Source: Usnea hakonensis (taxonomy: Eukaryota > Ascomycota > Lecanoromycetes > Lecanorales > Parmeliaceae). From it: 20,103 nt of DNA. Shown one piece after another: positions 10,101-18,643 of the stretch; positions within the stretch are counted from its first letter, which is position 1, and each line of letters begins with the position of its first letter. The DNA lies in the NCBI GenBank assembly GCA_013423325.1, contig BLJB01000434.1, positions 1 through 20,103 of the forward strand. Direction: 5' to 3'. Position numbers and translations under genes: made by a program. Below the pieces are notes generated by a model, which was not told the DNA's origin, searched no databases, and saw only the letters and a program-made list of their open reading frames with translations.

Positions 10101-12341
10101 ATGAAGAACCCGACGATTCATTCCGTCGACGATATCGAGAGAAATGCCACAGACGATGCTCACTTGAACAACGTCACAATTCAGAGTCTTGCATGGCGTG
10201 GCATACATGTTCGAAAAAGCACCTGGAAGTCAGATGCTCGACCAACGCCCATTCTCTCAAACATAGACGGATATGCTGAGGCTGGTATGTGAGCCCAGCA
10301 TTCCCGAGAGGCTTTTGCACTGATTTGGATCAGGAACACTCAATGCCCTAATGGGGCCTTCTGGCAGCGGCAAAACGACGCTACTGAACGTACTTGCTCG
10401 TCGAAATGCTGGCACCAAATTAGATGTCACGGGCAGTGTGAACGTCAATGGCGCTTCAATCTCGGATACGGACTTGCAGAGCATAAGCTCCTACGTTGAA
10501 CAAGAAGACGCCTTGATCGGATCGCTGACGGTGCGAGAAACACTGGACTTTGCTGCACGCTTATCCTTGCCCAGGTAAAGCCCTCTGCCGTGTGTAGGAA
10601 TGTCATGGCCTTACAAATTCAAGCACGATCCCAAGCCACGAGCGAAGACGACGCGTTGACCAGCTTCTATCGGCGTTCGGCTTGCAAAATCAAGCTCACA
10701 CGATCGTCGGCACACCCATCCGGAAAGGCATATCCGGTGGGCAAAAACGACGACTTTCGATTGCCAGTCAGCTCATTACCGCACCAAAGATCTTGTTCCT
10801 CGATGAGCCCACTAGGTATGTACATTTGGGTCACAGTGTTCTTCTACTCTGCAAGACATCAAAAGTGAGGAGACGCTACCGAAGTCAAACCCACCTAAAT
10901 GCATTTCGACCTGTCTCGTTGCCTGGTCTTTTTGCCTTGAATTAATGCTGACCACGAGGTCCGTACAGCGGGTTGGACTCGACAGCAAGCTACGAGGTCA
11001 TCAAATACCTGAAAAACATGGTGCGAACGCAAAGGGTAGGCCGGGTTTCAGCTTTGTTATCTGCTCACGAACCACTGACGTTTTGGTACAGTTGATCGTT
11101 ATTGCAAGTATTCATCAACCTTCATCGGCTACTTTCGATCTTTTCGATAATTTATTGCTACTCTCAACTGGCATGACCTGCTATAACGGCCCCCTACCCT
11201 CCATAAAATCTTATTTCGAACGCCGAGGCCTTTCAATGCCGCTCTACACTAATCCTGCGGAATTCTTACTCGACCTTACAAGCAGTGACTTCTCTCAAGA
11301 TGAGGCAGATGCGCAACGCCGATTAGAAAAGCTGCATTTGGCTTGGCGAGAATCGTCCGAAGCACAGGCGATCTCAGCAGCTGTGGCTAGGACATCTTCA
11401 GAGAAGGATGTACTTATCGAGAGCAAGTCTCGTGCTCCCTTCTTGAATGTCACCCTCGCAATCCTTCACCGGTCGTTCATCAAGAGCTACAGGGATGTCG
11501 TGGCTTACGGCATACGATTTGCGATGTACATTGGCCTCGCGATCATGATGGGAACCGTGTGGCTGCGACTGCCAACCACCCAATCGTCGATACAACCATT
11601 CACTAATGCGATCTTCTTCGGCTCGGCATTTATGTCGTTTATGGCTGTCGCATACGTTCCAGCATTTCTTGAAGATCGCACTACGTTCATCAAGGAGCGT
11701 GCAAATGGCCTATATGGCGCTGCTCCGTTCATGATTGCAAATTTTCTAATCGGGTTGCCCTATTTATTCCTGATATCCCTGATATTTTCTCTAATAACAT
11801 ACTTCCTAAATAACTTTCGGCCAACAGGTGGGGCCTTCTTCACATGGGTAATGTGGCTATTCCTGGATCTTCTCGCTGGAGAGTCTCTTGTTGTACTTGT
11901 GTCGTCCATCTTCCCAATATTTGTCGTTGCTCTAGCTCTCATCGCCTTCGCAAATGGCCTATGGATGTGTGTTGGTGGCTTCTTGGTCTCTCCAGAGATC
12001 CTGAACCCCTTCTGGAAATACGTCTTCCATTACATTGACTACGTGAGCTCCCCTTCTTTTTTGCTCCTGAAAAGAGATCGTCTGACCCGTCTTAGCAAGC
12101 TTACGTCTTCCGAGGCATGATGGTCAACGAATTCGGCTACCGAATTTATGACTGCGGCAAAGGATGTCATTGTATGTACCAGAGCGCTTTGGCTTCTCAG
12201 TGCAAGATTGACGGCAAAGCTGTGTTGACGGAGTATGGGTACCGTACTGGAGACACTGGCAAATGGGTTGGTATCATGCTGGCAATCATCTTTACTTATA
12301 GGATCATGGGATGGGGAGTGACATATTTGCGGAAGACATAG
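10101..12341 (+). CDS. ABCG-type half-transporter (ABC-2 family)
   Basis: Six exons (10101-10284, 10334-10574, 10624-10815, 10969-11035, 11092-12042, 12096-12341) join in frame to give 626 residues. All introns are GT-AG. The order is nucleotide-binding domain then membrane domain, as in White/ABCG half-transporters. Visible motifs are Walker A GPSGSGKTT (69-77), Q-loop Gln118, signature ISGGQKRR (178-185), Walker B ILFLDEP (198-204), D-loop SGLDST and H-loop His236. About six hydrophobic segments follow. The last extracellular loop has several cysteines (CGKGCHC and a later Cys), as in other ABCG proteins, before the final helix. Half-transporters must dimerise to export lipids, sterols, pigments or toxic compounds; the substrate cannot be read here. 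Intron 3 (153 nt) splits the codon between LDEPT and GLDST, so the motif is only visible after splicing. All catalytic motifs are intact. No neighbouring metabolic cluster suggests a role. Confidence 0.93.
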
Positions 12342-12752
12342 AGCCTATTCAAGTGATGTAGGTTGTATATTCTCAATTCAAGGAATAACGCACTCCTTTC
12401 TTATTAGATAGACGATTGAGCATGACAGAAACAGTGGAAAGGTGATGCTCACGACTCAGAATGTGTTTCTATAGATTTCAGACATCGCTGTCGAACACTT
12501 TGGCATCCTAGTATGCTGATGTCGAATACTACCGGTCTTCTAAAAAGCTGATCCATAGTACTTTACTTCGTAGTCAAATCGACTTGTAATTCCCCATCAA
12601 CCATTCGCTCCCGAGATTGGCATGGGTACCTGTCGGATTTAAGAGCCGAAGATAGTCCGAGTGACTTCGGCAAAGTTGCCAATTTCATAATCGCAGTCTC
12701 CTCTCTCCAGGAACCGGTGCTGGATGCGCTCTCTCCCAGTTCATTTCCCAGT
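12342..12752. other. Intergenic region, transporter 3' end to APC10 promoter
   Basis: These 411 bases lie between two genes in the same direction, so they should hold the transporter's 3' UTR and the APC10 promoter. An open frame runs into APC10 from a GTG at 12717, but the first in-frame ATG is at 12753. No further gene, repeat or RNA was seen. Confidence 0.5.
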
Positions 12753-13603
12753 ATGAATTCAATGAATCACGCCACCGCCACCAACGGTGACGAAGCCGAG
12801 GAACCCGAATCACACCTTCAAGAAGTTGTCGACGAAGTGGATCTCGACAGTGTCACGGAGGAAGATCCTTTGACTTTGGACCCAAGTACTTCCCTCCCTC
12901 TTTCTCCCCTCTGCAAAACGTATCCTAACACTCCCATTTCCCAGCCCAAGACCCCTCCCTCACCGGCCTCCGCGAAATATCCTCCCTAGCCTCCTGGTCC
13001 GTCTCGACGCACAAACCCTCCTGCGGCGTCGACGCCCTCCGCAACCTCAGCCCATCCCAGTTCTGGCAGTCGGACGGCCCGCAACCGCATTTGCTCACGA
13101 TACATTTTTTCAAATTGGTCAAGATTGTCAAGATACGGGTGTATTTGGATTTTTTGTTGGACGAGAGTTATACGCCTACGAAGATGCAGTTTTGGGGGGG
13201 GACGGGCATGTATGATCTCGTGAGTCGTTGATCTTGCTTCATGTGCGTGTTGGGTGGGGGGAACGATAGGGGCTGATGGTTGTGGGGATTTGAATAGGTT
13301 CCGTTTTATGAATGGCGCGGGGAGGAACCACGGGGCTGGGTCGATGTCGATCTTGAGGGTGTCGGTGTGGGAGGTAGGCCCGAGCTGAGGGCCTTTGTGG
13401 TGCAGGTGCGCGTGTTGGAGAATCATCAGAATGGAAAGGATACCCATGTTCGTGCTGTGCAGATCTTCGCTCGGGACGACAAGATTAGGAGCGCAAGATT
13501 CCCGGTGGCTGAGGAAGATGGGAAGGGGACGATTGGGATGGAGGGAGGTGAGATGGTGGGTTTGGAAGAGCCGGATTGGATGCAGGATCCCGAGATCAGA
13601 TAA
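12753..13603 (+). CDS. apc10: Anaphase-promoting complex subunit 10 (DOC domain)
   Basis: Exons 12753-12885, 12945-13219 and 13298-13603 give 237 residues. The introns (60 and 78 nt) are GT-AG, and both junctions keep frame. The DOC domain starts near residue 50. It contains the family hallmarks ASWSVSTHKP, GVDALR, FWQSDGPQPH, DESYTP and LENHQNGKDTHVR. In the APC/C ubiquitin ligase, APC10 helps recognise D-box and other degrons together with the co-activator and raises processivity. The N-terminal 45 residues are acidic and probably disordered, as in other fungal forms. The protein ends in Ile-Arg, matching the known IR tail by which APC10 docks on the APC3/Cdc27 TPR subunit. This supports the stop at 13603. 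ATG 12753 is chosen because the longer frame begins with GTG. The gene converges on the leucine gene 303 bp downstream. Confidence 0.94.
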
Positions 13604-13906
13604 GAAAGCGAAGGATGAAGGACCTATCAAGCTTGAGAAGGAACAAAGAATTCACCACCGGAATAAAGACTGAGGAGGTGATCTCCATTTGCAATGTCAG
13701 CAAGACACTGGGAGACCCTTTGACAATTCACTAGGATTGGAAGAGATGCCTGGAAGTGTGTCAAAGAAGGTCCAAAGCTCATGATTTCATGGGCTGGGTA
13801 ATGATGGCCTGTACACTGCACATCGGTCCAAGGGCCACAGGCACCTTCGATTTTGGGATAAGGTATACATATGCTCTCCATGGGCTGCCACAGGAGTTTC
13901 TGATTT
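13604..13906. other. Convergent 3' intergenic spacer
   Basis: This 303-bp spacer sits between the stops of APC10 and the isopropylmalate dehydrogenase gene and should contain both 3' UTRs. A minus-strand frame of about 100 codons overlaps it, but it lacks family features and runs into the dehydrogenase end in another frame, so I do not call it a gene. Confidence 0.5.
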
Positions 13907-15375
13907 CTATTCAGACAAGATCCTCGACAATTCCTGAGCGACATGATCTCCAACCTGCTTCGTCGTCGACTTTCCTCCTATGTCGCTTGTGCATACATTG
14001 GCATCGATCGTCCGCCGGACTGCCTCCTCTATTGCCTTTGCTTCTTTTGGTTGATTGAAAGAGTATTGAAGCATCATAGCCGTCGATAGAATCATTGCCA
14101 CGGGATTGACTTTCTCTTGCCCCGCAATATCAGGGGCCGAGCCTGTTTATTATCCTTAGCAGACGTCCCAACTTCTCGATCGTTGTACTGCACTCACCAT
14201 GTATGGGCTCATAAATTCCGCTGACCACACTTTTCCCATCCGGCACCGCGTTCAAACTCGCGCTGGGCAACAAGCCCAAGCTTCCAGGTATCACACTCGC
14301 TTCGTCACTTATAATGTCCCCAAACAAGTTACTCGTGACGATGATTCCATTCAGCGCCCTTGGGTCCTTGACCATCAACATGGCCGCACTATCAATCAAA
14401 TGATGCCCAAGCTGCAGCTGCGGAAACTCATCCTTCATCACCTCGCCAACAACTCTCCTCCACAAACGACTCGTAGCAAGCACATTCGCCTTATCCAAGC
14501 TCCACACTTTCCTTGGCGGCTCCGTCGCCATGGCCAAATGCGCCGCCAGCCTCGTCACGCGCTCAATCTCCGCCCGGGAATAGGGCTCCGTGTCCCACGC
14601 GTACCCGTCGTCATTCTCCTCCTCCTTGCGCGCCCCAAAGTAGATGCCCCCCGTCAGCTCGCGGATGATGGTGAAGTCGACCCCGCGGCAGATGTGCTCT
14701 TTGAGCGGGGAGATGGCGGTCAGGGTGTCGGAGGCGAAGTTGCAGGGGCGCAGGTTCCCGAAGGTTTGGAGTTCTTTGCGCAGCTTCAGCAGGCCTTGTT
14801 CGGGGCGGACGGGGCCCGTGCCGTATTTCTGTATGTGGGGGAGAGAGAGGTGTTAGATTTTTTTGGCTGGGGAGAGGTCTTGAAGGTAGGGAGGGCATAG
14901 CGTACGGGACCACCTATTGCGCCCAAGAGGACGGCGTCTGCTGTTTTGGCTGCGGCGAGGGCTTCGTCTGTGAGGGGGGAGCCAGTGGCGTCGATGGAGG
15001 CCTGGGATAGCGGTCAGCTGCATGTTGTGGCTCGAAGCTCCCGGCTCCGGAACCCCGCTTTCTGCTTTGTTTTGGAGAGCTTGAAATGCAACGTACCCCG
15101 CCTAATAGATGTTCTTGGAAGTCGAATTTGATGTGCGGTCGTGCTTTCTCGACTACCCGGAGGATCTGAAGCGCTGGTTGTGAGCCTCAACCAATTTTCT
15201 TCTCTTGCGCTTTTTTGCGGTTGGCCTGGATGGTGGTACCTTTAACGCTTCGGCTGTGACCTGCGGTGCTTTTTTGTCAGTTCCTCGTGTGCGTTTGGAG
15301 GGGGGGGGAAAGGGTTTTGCCTACCTCTGGGCCGCAATAGTCTCCCGCAAAGACAACGATGTTGTAGGATGGCAT
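13907..15375 (-). CDS. leu2: 3-isopropylmalate dehydrogenase (leucine biosynthesis)
   Basis: Six exons (15375-15325, 15260-15240, 15165-15097, 15001-14906, 14828-14198, 14142-13907) join in frame to give 367 residues, normal for the family. It oxidises and decarboxylates 3-isopropylmalate to 2-oxoisocaproate with NAD+, the third step of leucine synthesis. Recognisable parts are the start MPSYNIVVFAGDYCGPE; the substrate-binding residues Arg96, Arg106, Arg135 and Tyr142 (RELTGGIYFG); Lys192 in LDKANVL; and the metal aspartates Asp225, Asp250 and Asp254 (SNLFGDIISDE). EPIHGSAPDIAG near the C-terminus is the NAD-binding loop and is split by intron 5. All key residues are present. Exon 2 is only 21 nt. 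Five introns crowd the first part and the 3' end. Regulation by a Leu3/LeuB-type factor is suggested by CCGN4CGG motifs upstream and in intron 3. Fungi often carry paralogues, so this may not be the only copy. Confidence 0.95.
15041..15050. promoter_or_regulatory. CCGGNNCCGG palindrome in leu2 intron 3 (Leu3-type site)
   Basis: CCGGCTCCGG matches exactly the CCGGNNCCGG core bound by yeast Leu3. It lies inside intron 3 (15096-15002) of the isopropylmalate dehydrogenase gene, so it does not constrain protein sequence. Eight fixed bases make a chance match in a given 95-bp intron unlikely (about 0.1 to 0.2 percent under even base use). Function is inferred. Confidence 0.45.
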
Positions 15376-15514
15376 TTTGAAGGTGGTTTGGTTGAATTGG
15401 ATGGGATGAGGAGGTAGCAGGGTAGAGGAATAAGTAGTGGATATGCACGTCTACGAAAAGGGAATCATTTGTTTTCTGTATTCGCGTCTGCTGGGTGAAT
15501 GAACGCCGAGAACG

Positions 15515-15524
15515 CCGTCATCGG
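15515..15524. promoter_or_regulatory. CCGN4CGG motif in the leu2 promoter (Leu3/LeuB-type)
   Basis: CCGTCATCGG fits the CCGN4CGG element recognised by Leu3/LeuB zinc-cluster activators, which respond to 2-isopropylmalate. It lies about 140 bp upstream of the start codon at 15375, a typical promoter position. Assignment rests on the motif plus the identity of the gene; binding has not been shown. Confidence 0.5.
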
Positions 15525-15902
15525 AGGAGTGGCCGGGGAAACTTCGGGGTGCGAGATTGCTTCCAGATTTGGAAGACTGAAACATTTCATTGAGAGTTCC
15601 TGCGGTTGTCTTTATTCTACGTAATTGCCTCTCTTCAAGACATGCATACGGGAAGCTCAGGAACTCAGGTACGCATCAGTGCAAGCAATGGCTGCGACCA
15701 TCGAGGTGTGATGGTCTACCACAATTCGTATCTCTGCATCGTCGTAGGCCTGTTCCAGCGCCAATATAGCTGTTATCATCCCCTCGATATCAAAGGTAGT
15801 ATAACGAATGAAGGTTCTGCAGCTGCTCTTCAGCATTTCTCGCCTCGTCGACATTCAATTTCGATCTGCACGACGCGTTTCGGGACAGCTGCAACAGTTT
15901 CC

Positions 15903-16268
15903 TCAATATTCCAAATCCTCCCAGTACATTTGAACCTTTTCTGGGGACCCTGAGGCTTCGAGCGGTATTTGCATCATTTGCAGTGATTTTTCAATTTTGG
16001 AGACGGTGGCTTCTTGCCGTCGTTCGCTGGTCACGCCCACGAGATGCACCTTCATATCGCCCTCGTAGATTTCCGATAGCCCTCAGTCGCCCAGGTCATA
16101 TCCGTTGCACCAACTCCGTGGTTGGTCAACGACGTGGTCTTGATTCTCTGGCTGATTAAGGACCCGCCATATTGCGTCAATGTCGATTACTTCTGATATG
16201 TCGACGTCGAGGCTCAACAGATTGAGATCAAGAGAAACAAGCCGATAACCAGCCGTCTTGTTTTCTTA
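15903..16268 (-). pseudogene. Possible decayed coding frame, unknown family
   Basis: One minus-strand frame runs for about 120 codons with a single internal TGA (16085-16083). On both sides it has protein-like composition: an acidic/hydrophobic first part, then charged helical-looking sequence. It ends at TGA 15905-15903, where a +1 or +2 shift continues plausible sequence. There is no clear start codon, and a TAA lies just upstream. I recognise no domain. It could be a relic of a gene inactivated by point changes and small indels, an exon of a gene I failed to assemble, or chance. Confidence is low. Confidence 0.25.
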
Positions 16269-16782
16269 CTGGTCGTTGCAGTCACCTTAAGACAAGGATG
16301 CTCTTCTATTGAATCGAGGACTCAACTTTTTGAGCACAATGGAATCGCAACATGAACGAGAAGTATATAGCTGAGCGTTCCAGCGCTGAGTATGTCGACC
16401 TCGATGAGCAGCTAAAAGACGTGCGTTGCATGCCTCTCAGCGTAATTGTCAATTGTGACACACAAATCGTCAAGACAAAACAATACCTGCGATCTGGATC
16501 GCTAAGTCTGTGGGACGATTACTGCTGTCGAGATCCAACAATCTGCAAAGTGCCGATACGTACAACGCCATTTTCAAGTCCGCGGGAGGCACAGTCATGG
16601 CTGGCCGGGCCTAGTGATTTCTCTGCGCGAAACTAAAACACGGGACGACCCCCCATACTTACTGACGCATAGGAGCTCAACCACGTCAAAAGTCTGCTTA
16701 TTTCTGCATAAGGAGATGAGATAAGTTATTCAAATACGTGAGGTCATTCGGTTGGGGCGACAGTTGTGGCAAGCACCCAGAA

Positions 16783-16797
16783 TTAGGGTTAGGGTTA
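16783..16797 (+). repeat. Short interstitial TTAGGG tract
   Basis: The tract reads TTAGGGTTAGGGTTA, two and a half copies of the telomeric unit used by filamentous fungi. It lies about 140 bp upstream of the Nudix-like start codon. It is too short to show a former chromosome end. It could be a telobox-type binding site for a TTAGGG-binding factor (Tbf1-like), a scar of break repair, or chance. Confidence 0.6.
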
Positions 16798-16934
16798 CAA
16801 GCATCAGCAACAAGCAGATTCTCCCGCTCGAGCATGGTAGTCGTCATCCATGCATCGCTCTATCTGTACTCGTACCTCATCTTGCAGGTCTCTCCAATTC
16901 ACAACCCCTAGCTGCATCCTACACCGCGTCTAGC

Positions 16935-17795
16935 ATGTCTTCACGCGTTGCTCCTCTAATGCCTTCTCCCATCTTCACTGATTTACCCCCTAATCTCACT
17001 TTCCTCTCCAATCCTATTTCCTGCTATTTCAATGCACCTTCTCCTTACAACAACGTTACGCTGGGTGCACTCCTCTTCACTCCTCCAATGCAAACGCCGC
17101 GGTTATTGCTTCTACAGAGAGGTATGTACTTTTGAGTTACTTCATCCCAGATCAACATTCAAGCGCAGATCATCCTCCAGAAGCCAGAAGTGTATTTTCA
17201 TTTGCAAGACGTATCTGCAGACTCAGATCCTGTGATCAGGAGAGGAATACTGCTGACGGCGAGGCCTCGAACAGCGGGAGGTCCGGACCCGCACGCTTTC
17301 TCTGCTTTCTGGGATATACCAAGCGGATCACCCAAACGTTCTGATCCGACAATGCTCCATGCCTTAACCCGAATTATCTTTGAACAGACATCTCTACGGC
17401 TCACTAATGTGGTCACTATGTCTGGCACTGAGCCAGAGACTGGCAGTCCTGGCGTTGGGGATGCTCAAAGGATGAGAATGCTATTCATGGTGGAAGTGGC
17501 TGAGCTGGTACCACAGCTCGGCAGTTATCCATTCGGAAAGCACTCTGGATATGGAAGTCAAGGGATCGACATCAATTCCGTACCAGTCGTGTCGAATTAT
17601 GGCGAACACAGACAGCACGTATGGTCGAAGGAAGAAGACCTAAACGAATTCATCAACTCAGGCTTGTACCCAATTGAAAAGCGGATCCAGTATCGCATGA
17701 TGCTGGAAGCTTTCATTTTTCAGAAGCAGAATCTTGCGTACCTTGACTTTATGAATCGTCAAAGTCAAAGTGCTGGCTCGAGTCATGGGTTCTAG
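16935..17795 (+). CDS. Nudix-like protein with degenerate catalytic box
   Basis: Two exons, 16935-17121 and about 17188-17795, give 264 residues. The donor GTATGT is clear. The acceptor after GCCAG at 17187 is chosen only because it keeps frame; another would change a few residues. After an N-terminal strand ending RLLLLQRG there is FWDIPSGSP (residues 103-111), where Nudix enzymes have a W-E-x-PGG motif, and then MLHALTRIIFEQTSLRL. Aligned with G-x5-E-x7-REUXEEXGU, Arg124 and Glu128 remain. The other two box glutamates are Ile125 and Gln129, and the Gly is Ser131. The later segment with VWSKEEDLNEF and IQYRMMLEAF resembles the end of fungal Nudix proteins. Nudix enzymes hydrolyse nucleoside diphosphate-linked compounds with Mg2+. 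Loss of metal ligands suggests weak or no such activity, so this may be a binding-only relative or an early pseudogene. Confidence 0.6.
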
Positions 17796-18643
17796 ATACA
17801 AATGTGCACGACAAGATGATCGCTATGACTCACTCTCATGTCTTTATTAGCAGAATGGGGAGGATGAGAACGCGTCAATGGCCTAGCCTCAGGAGCAGAT
17901 TATTGGCTTAAATCCAAGAGCATTCGATGAAACCACAAGGTTATTCGTGCCGCCCGTGGTCCGGCAGCAACAGCGTTCGTTATTCGACAGAGCACACGAC
18001 TGGTTGCGGCCCCCAGCACCACATCAGTTAAAGCAGAGCAGCACCATCCAATCAAGTCATTGCTGTTCGGAGCTGGTCGTATGCAGTCGAGTTTATCGCA
18101 ACTCCGGATGAGTGGGGTTCTCCTGCCATGAAAGGTGACACATCATCACCATGGACCGCTCTTATTCTAGAGGTCAACAAACTTTTAAGGTCCTCGGGCA
18201 CGGATTCCTCAATTCGTGTATACTCAATGCCAGGTGCTCGCTCATAAGATGCTATCTGATCACAATCAAGCTTCTTCCAAGGTACAAGTCACTTATCTGA
18301 CCCTCGCTTAAATCCTCCATCAAAGGCAGAAATTAGGCTTATTTCAAGCCTGGGCTCGTGCATTGTTGCCGGAGATTAATGCATCGTTTCTCCAATGATA
18401 GCTCACTTAGGAAAATTTGCCATGATTTTCTGCCGGATGACCAAGGGCCGAGACATTCCGCCACAGAAATATCGGCTGATGTTTCCTATTCGGTGTGCCC
18501 CCGCTTGATTGGATGTCGTCGCTTTTATCCATTTATCCGATAACCGCCGAGGCCTTGGCAACAAATTTAAGCGAGTTTCTTCCCCCACAAAAAAACACTC
18601 TCTATGCAAAATCATTTAATTAATCAACCAATTGGAGTCCAAT
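17796..18643. other. Intergenic region up to the transposase
   Basis: No gene is supported here. A 71-codon frame without ATG start (18032-18247, plus) has protein-like composition, but its length is within chance expectation. The unmarked left end of the piggyBac element must lie somewhere in the right part. TTAA, the piggyBac target, occurs at 18308-18311, 18567-18570, 18616-18619 and 18620-18623, but no terminal inverted repeat can be assigned because the right end of the element is outside the window. Confidence 0.5.

Larger units (their letters stand above)
15376..16934. other. Intergenic region with a possible gene relic
   Basis: The left end is the promoter of the leucine gene and the right end is the promoter of the Nudix-like gene. 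Between them there are only broken frames: the minus-strand 15903-16268 frame listed separately, a 65-codon minus frame at 15657-15854, and a 94-codon plus frame at 16352-16636. None matches a family I know, and I could not join them with splice signals. I saw no RNA gene. A short telomere-type repeat is listed separately. Confidence 0.5.

Noticed and set aside
12986..13630. A 214-codon minus-strand frame opposite APC10
   Set aside because: It overlaps the well-supported DOC-domain exons and the intron between them, and has no recognisable features of its own.
14199..14900. A 233-codon plus-strand frame opposite the leucine gene
   Set aside because: It is the antisense shadow of the GC-rich large exon of isopropylmalate dehydrogenase; composition is explained by the codons on the other strand and no family motif is present.
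18032..18247. A 71-codon protein-like plus-strand frame
   Set aside because: No ATG at its start, no homology recognised, and its length is within chance expectation when six frames are scanned.
18303..18575. An exact 11-bp inverted repeat (18303-18313 and 18565-18575) containing TTAA, a possible transposon end or small MITE
   Set aside because: By a rough estimate, an 11-bp match within 300 bp is expected about once by chance in 20 kb, and it does not extend on either side.
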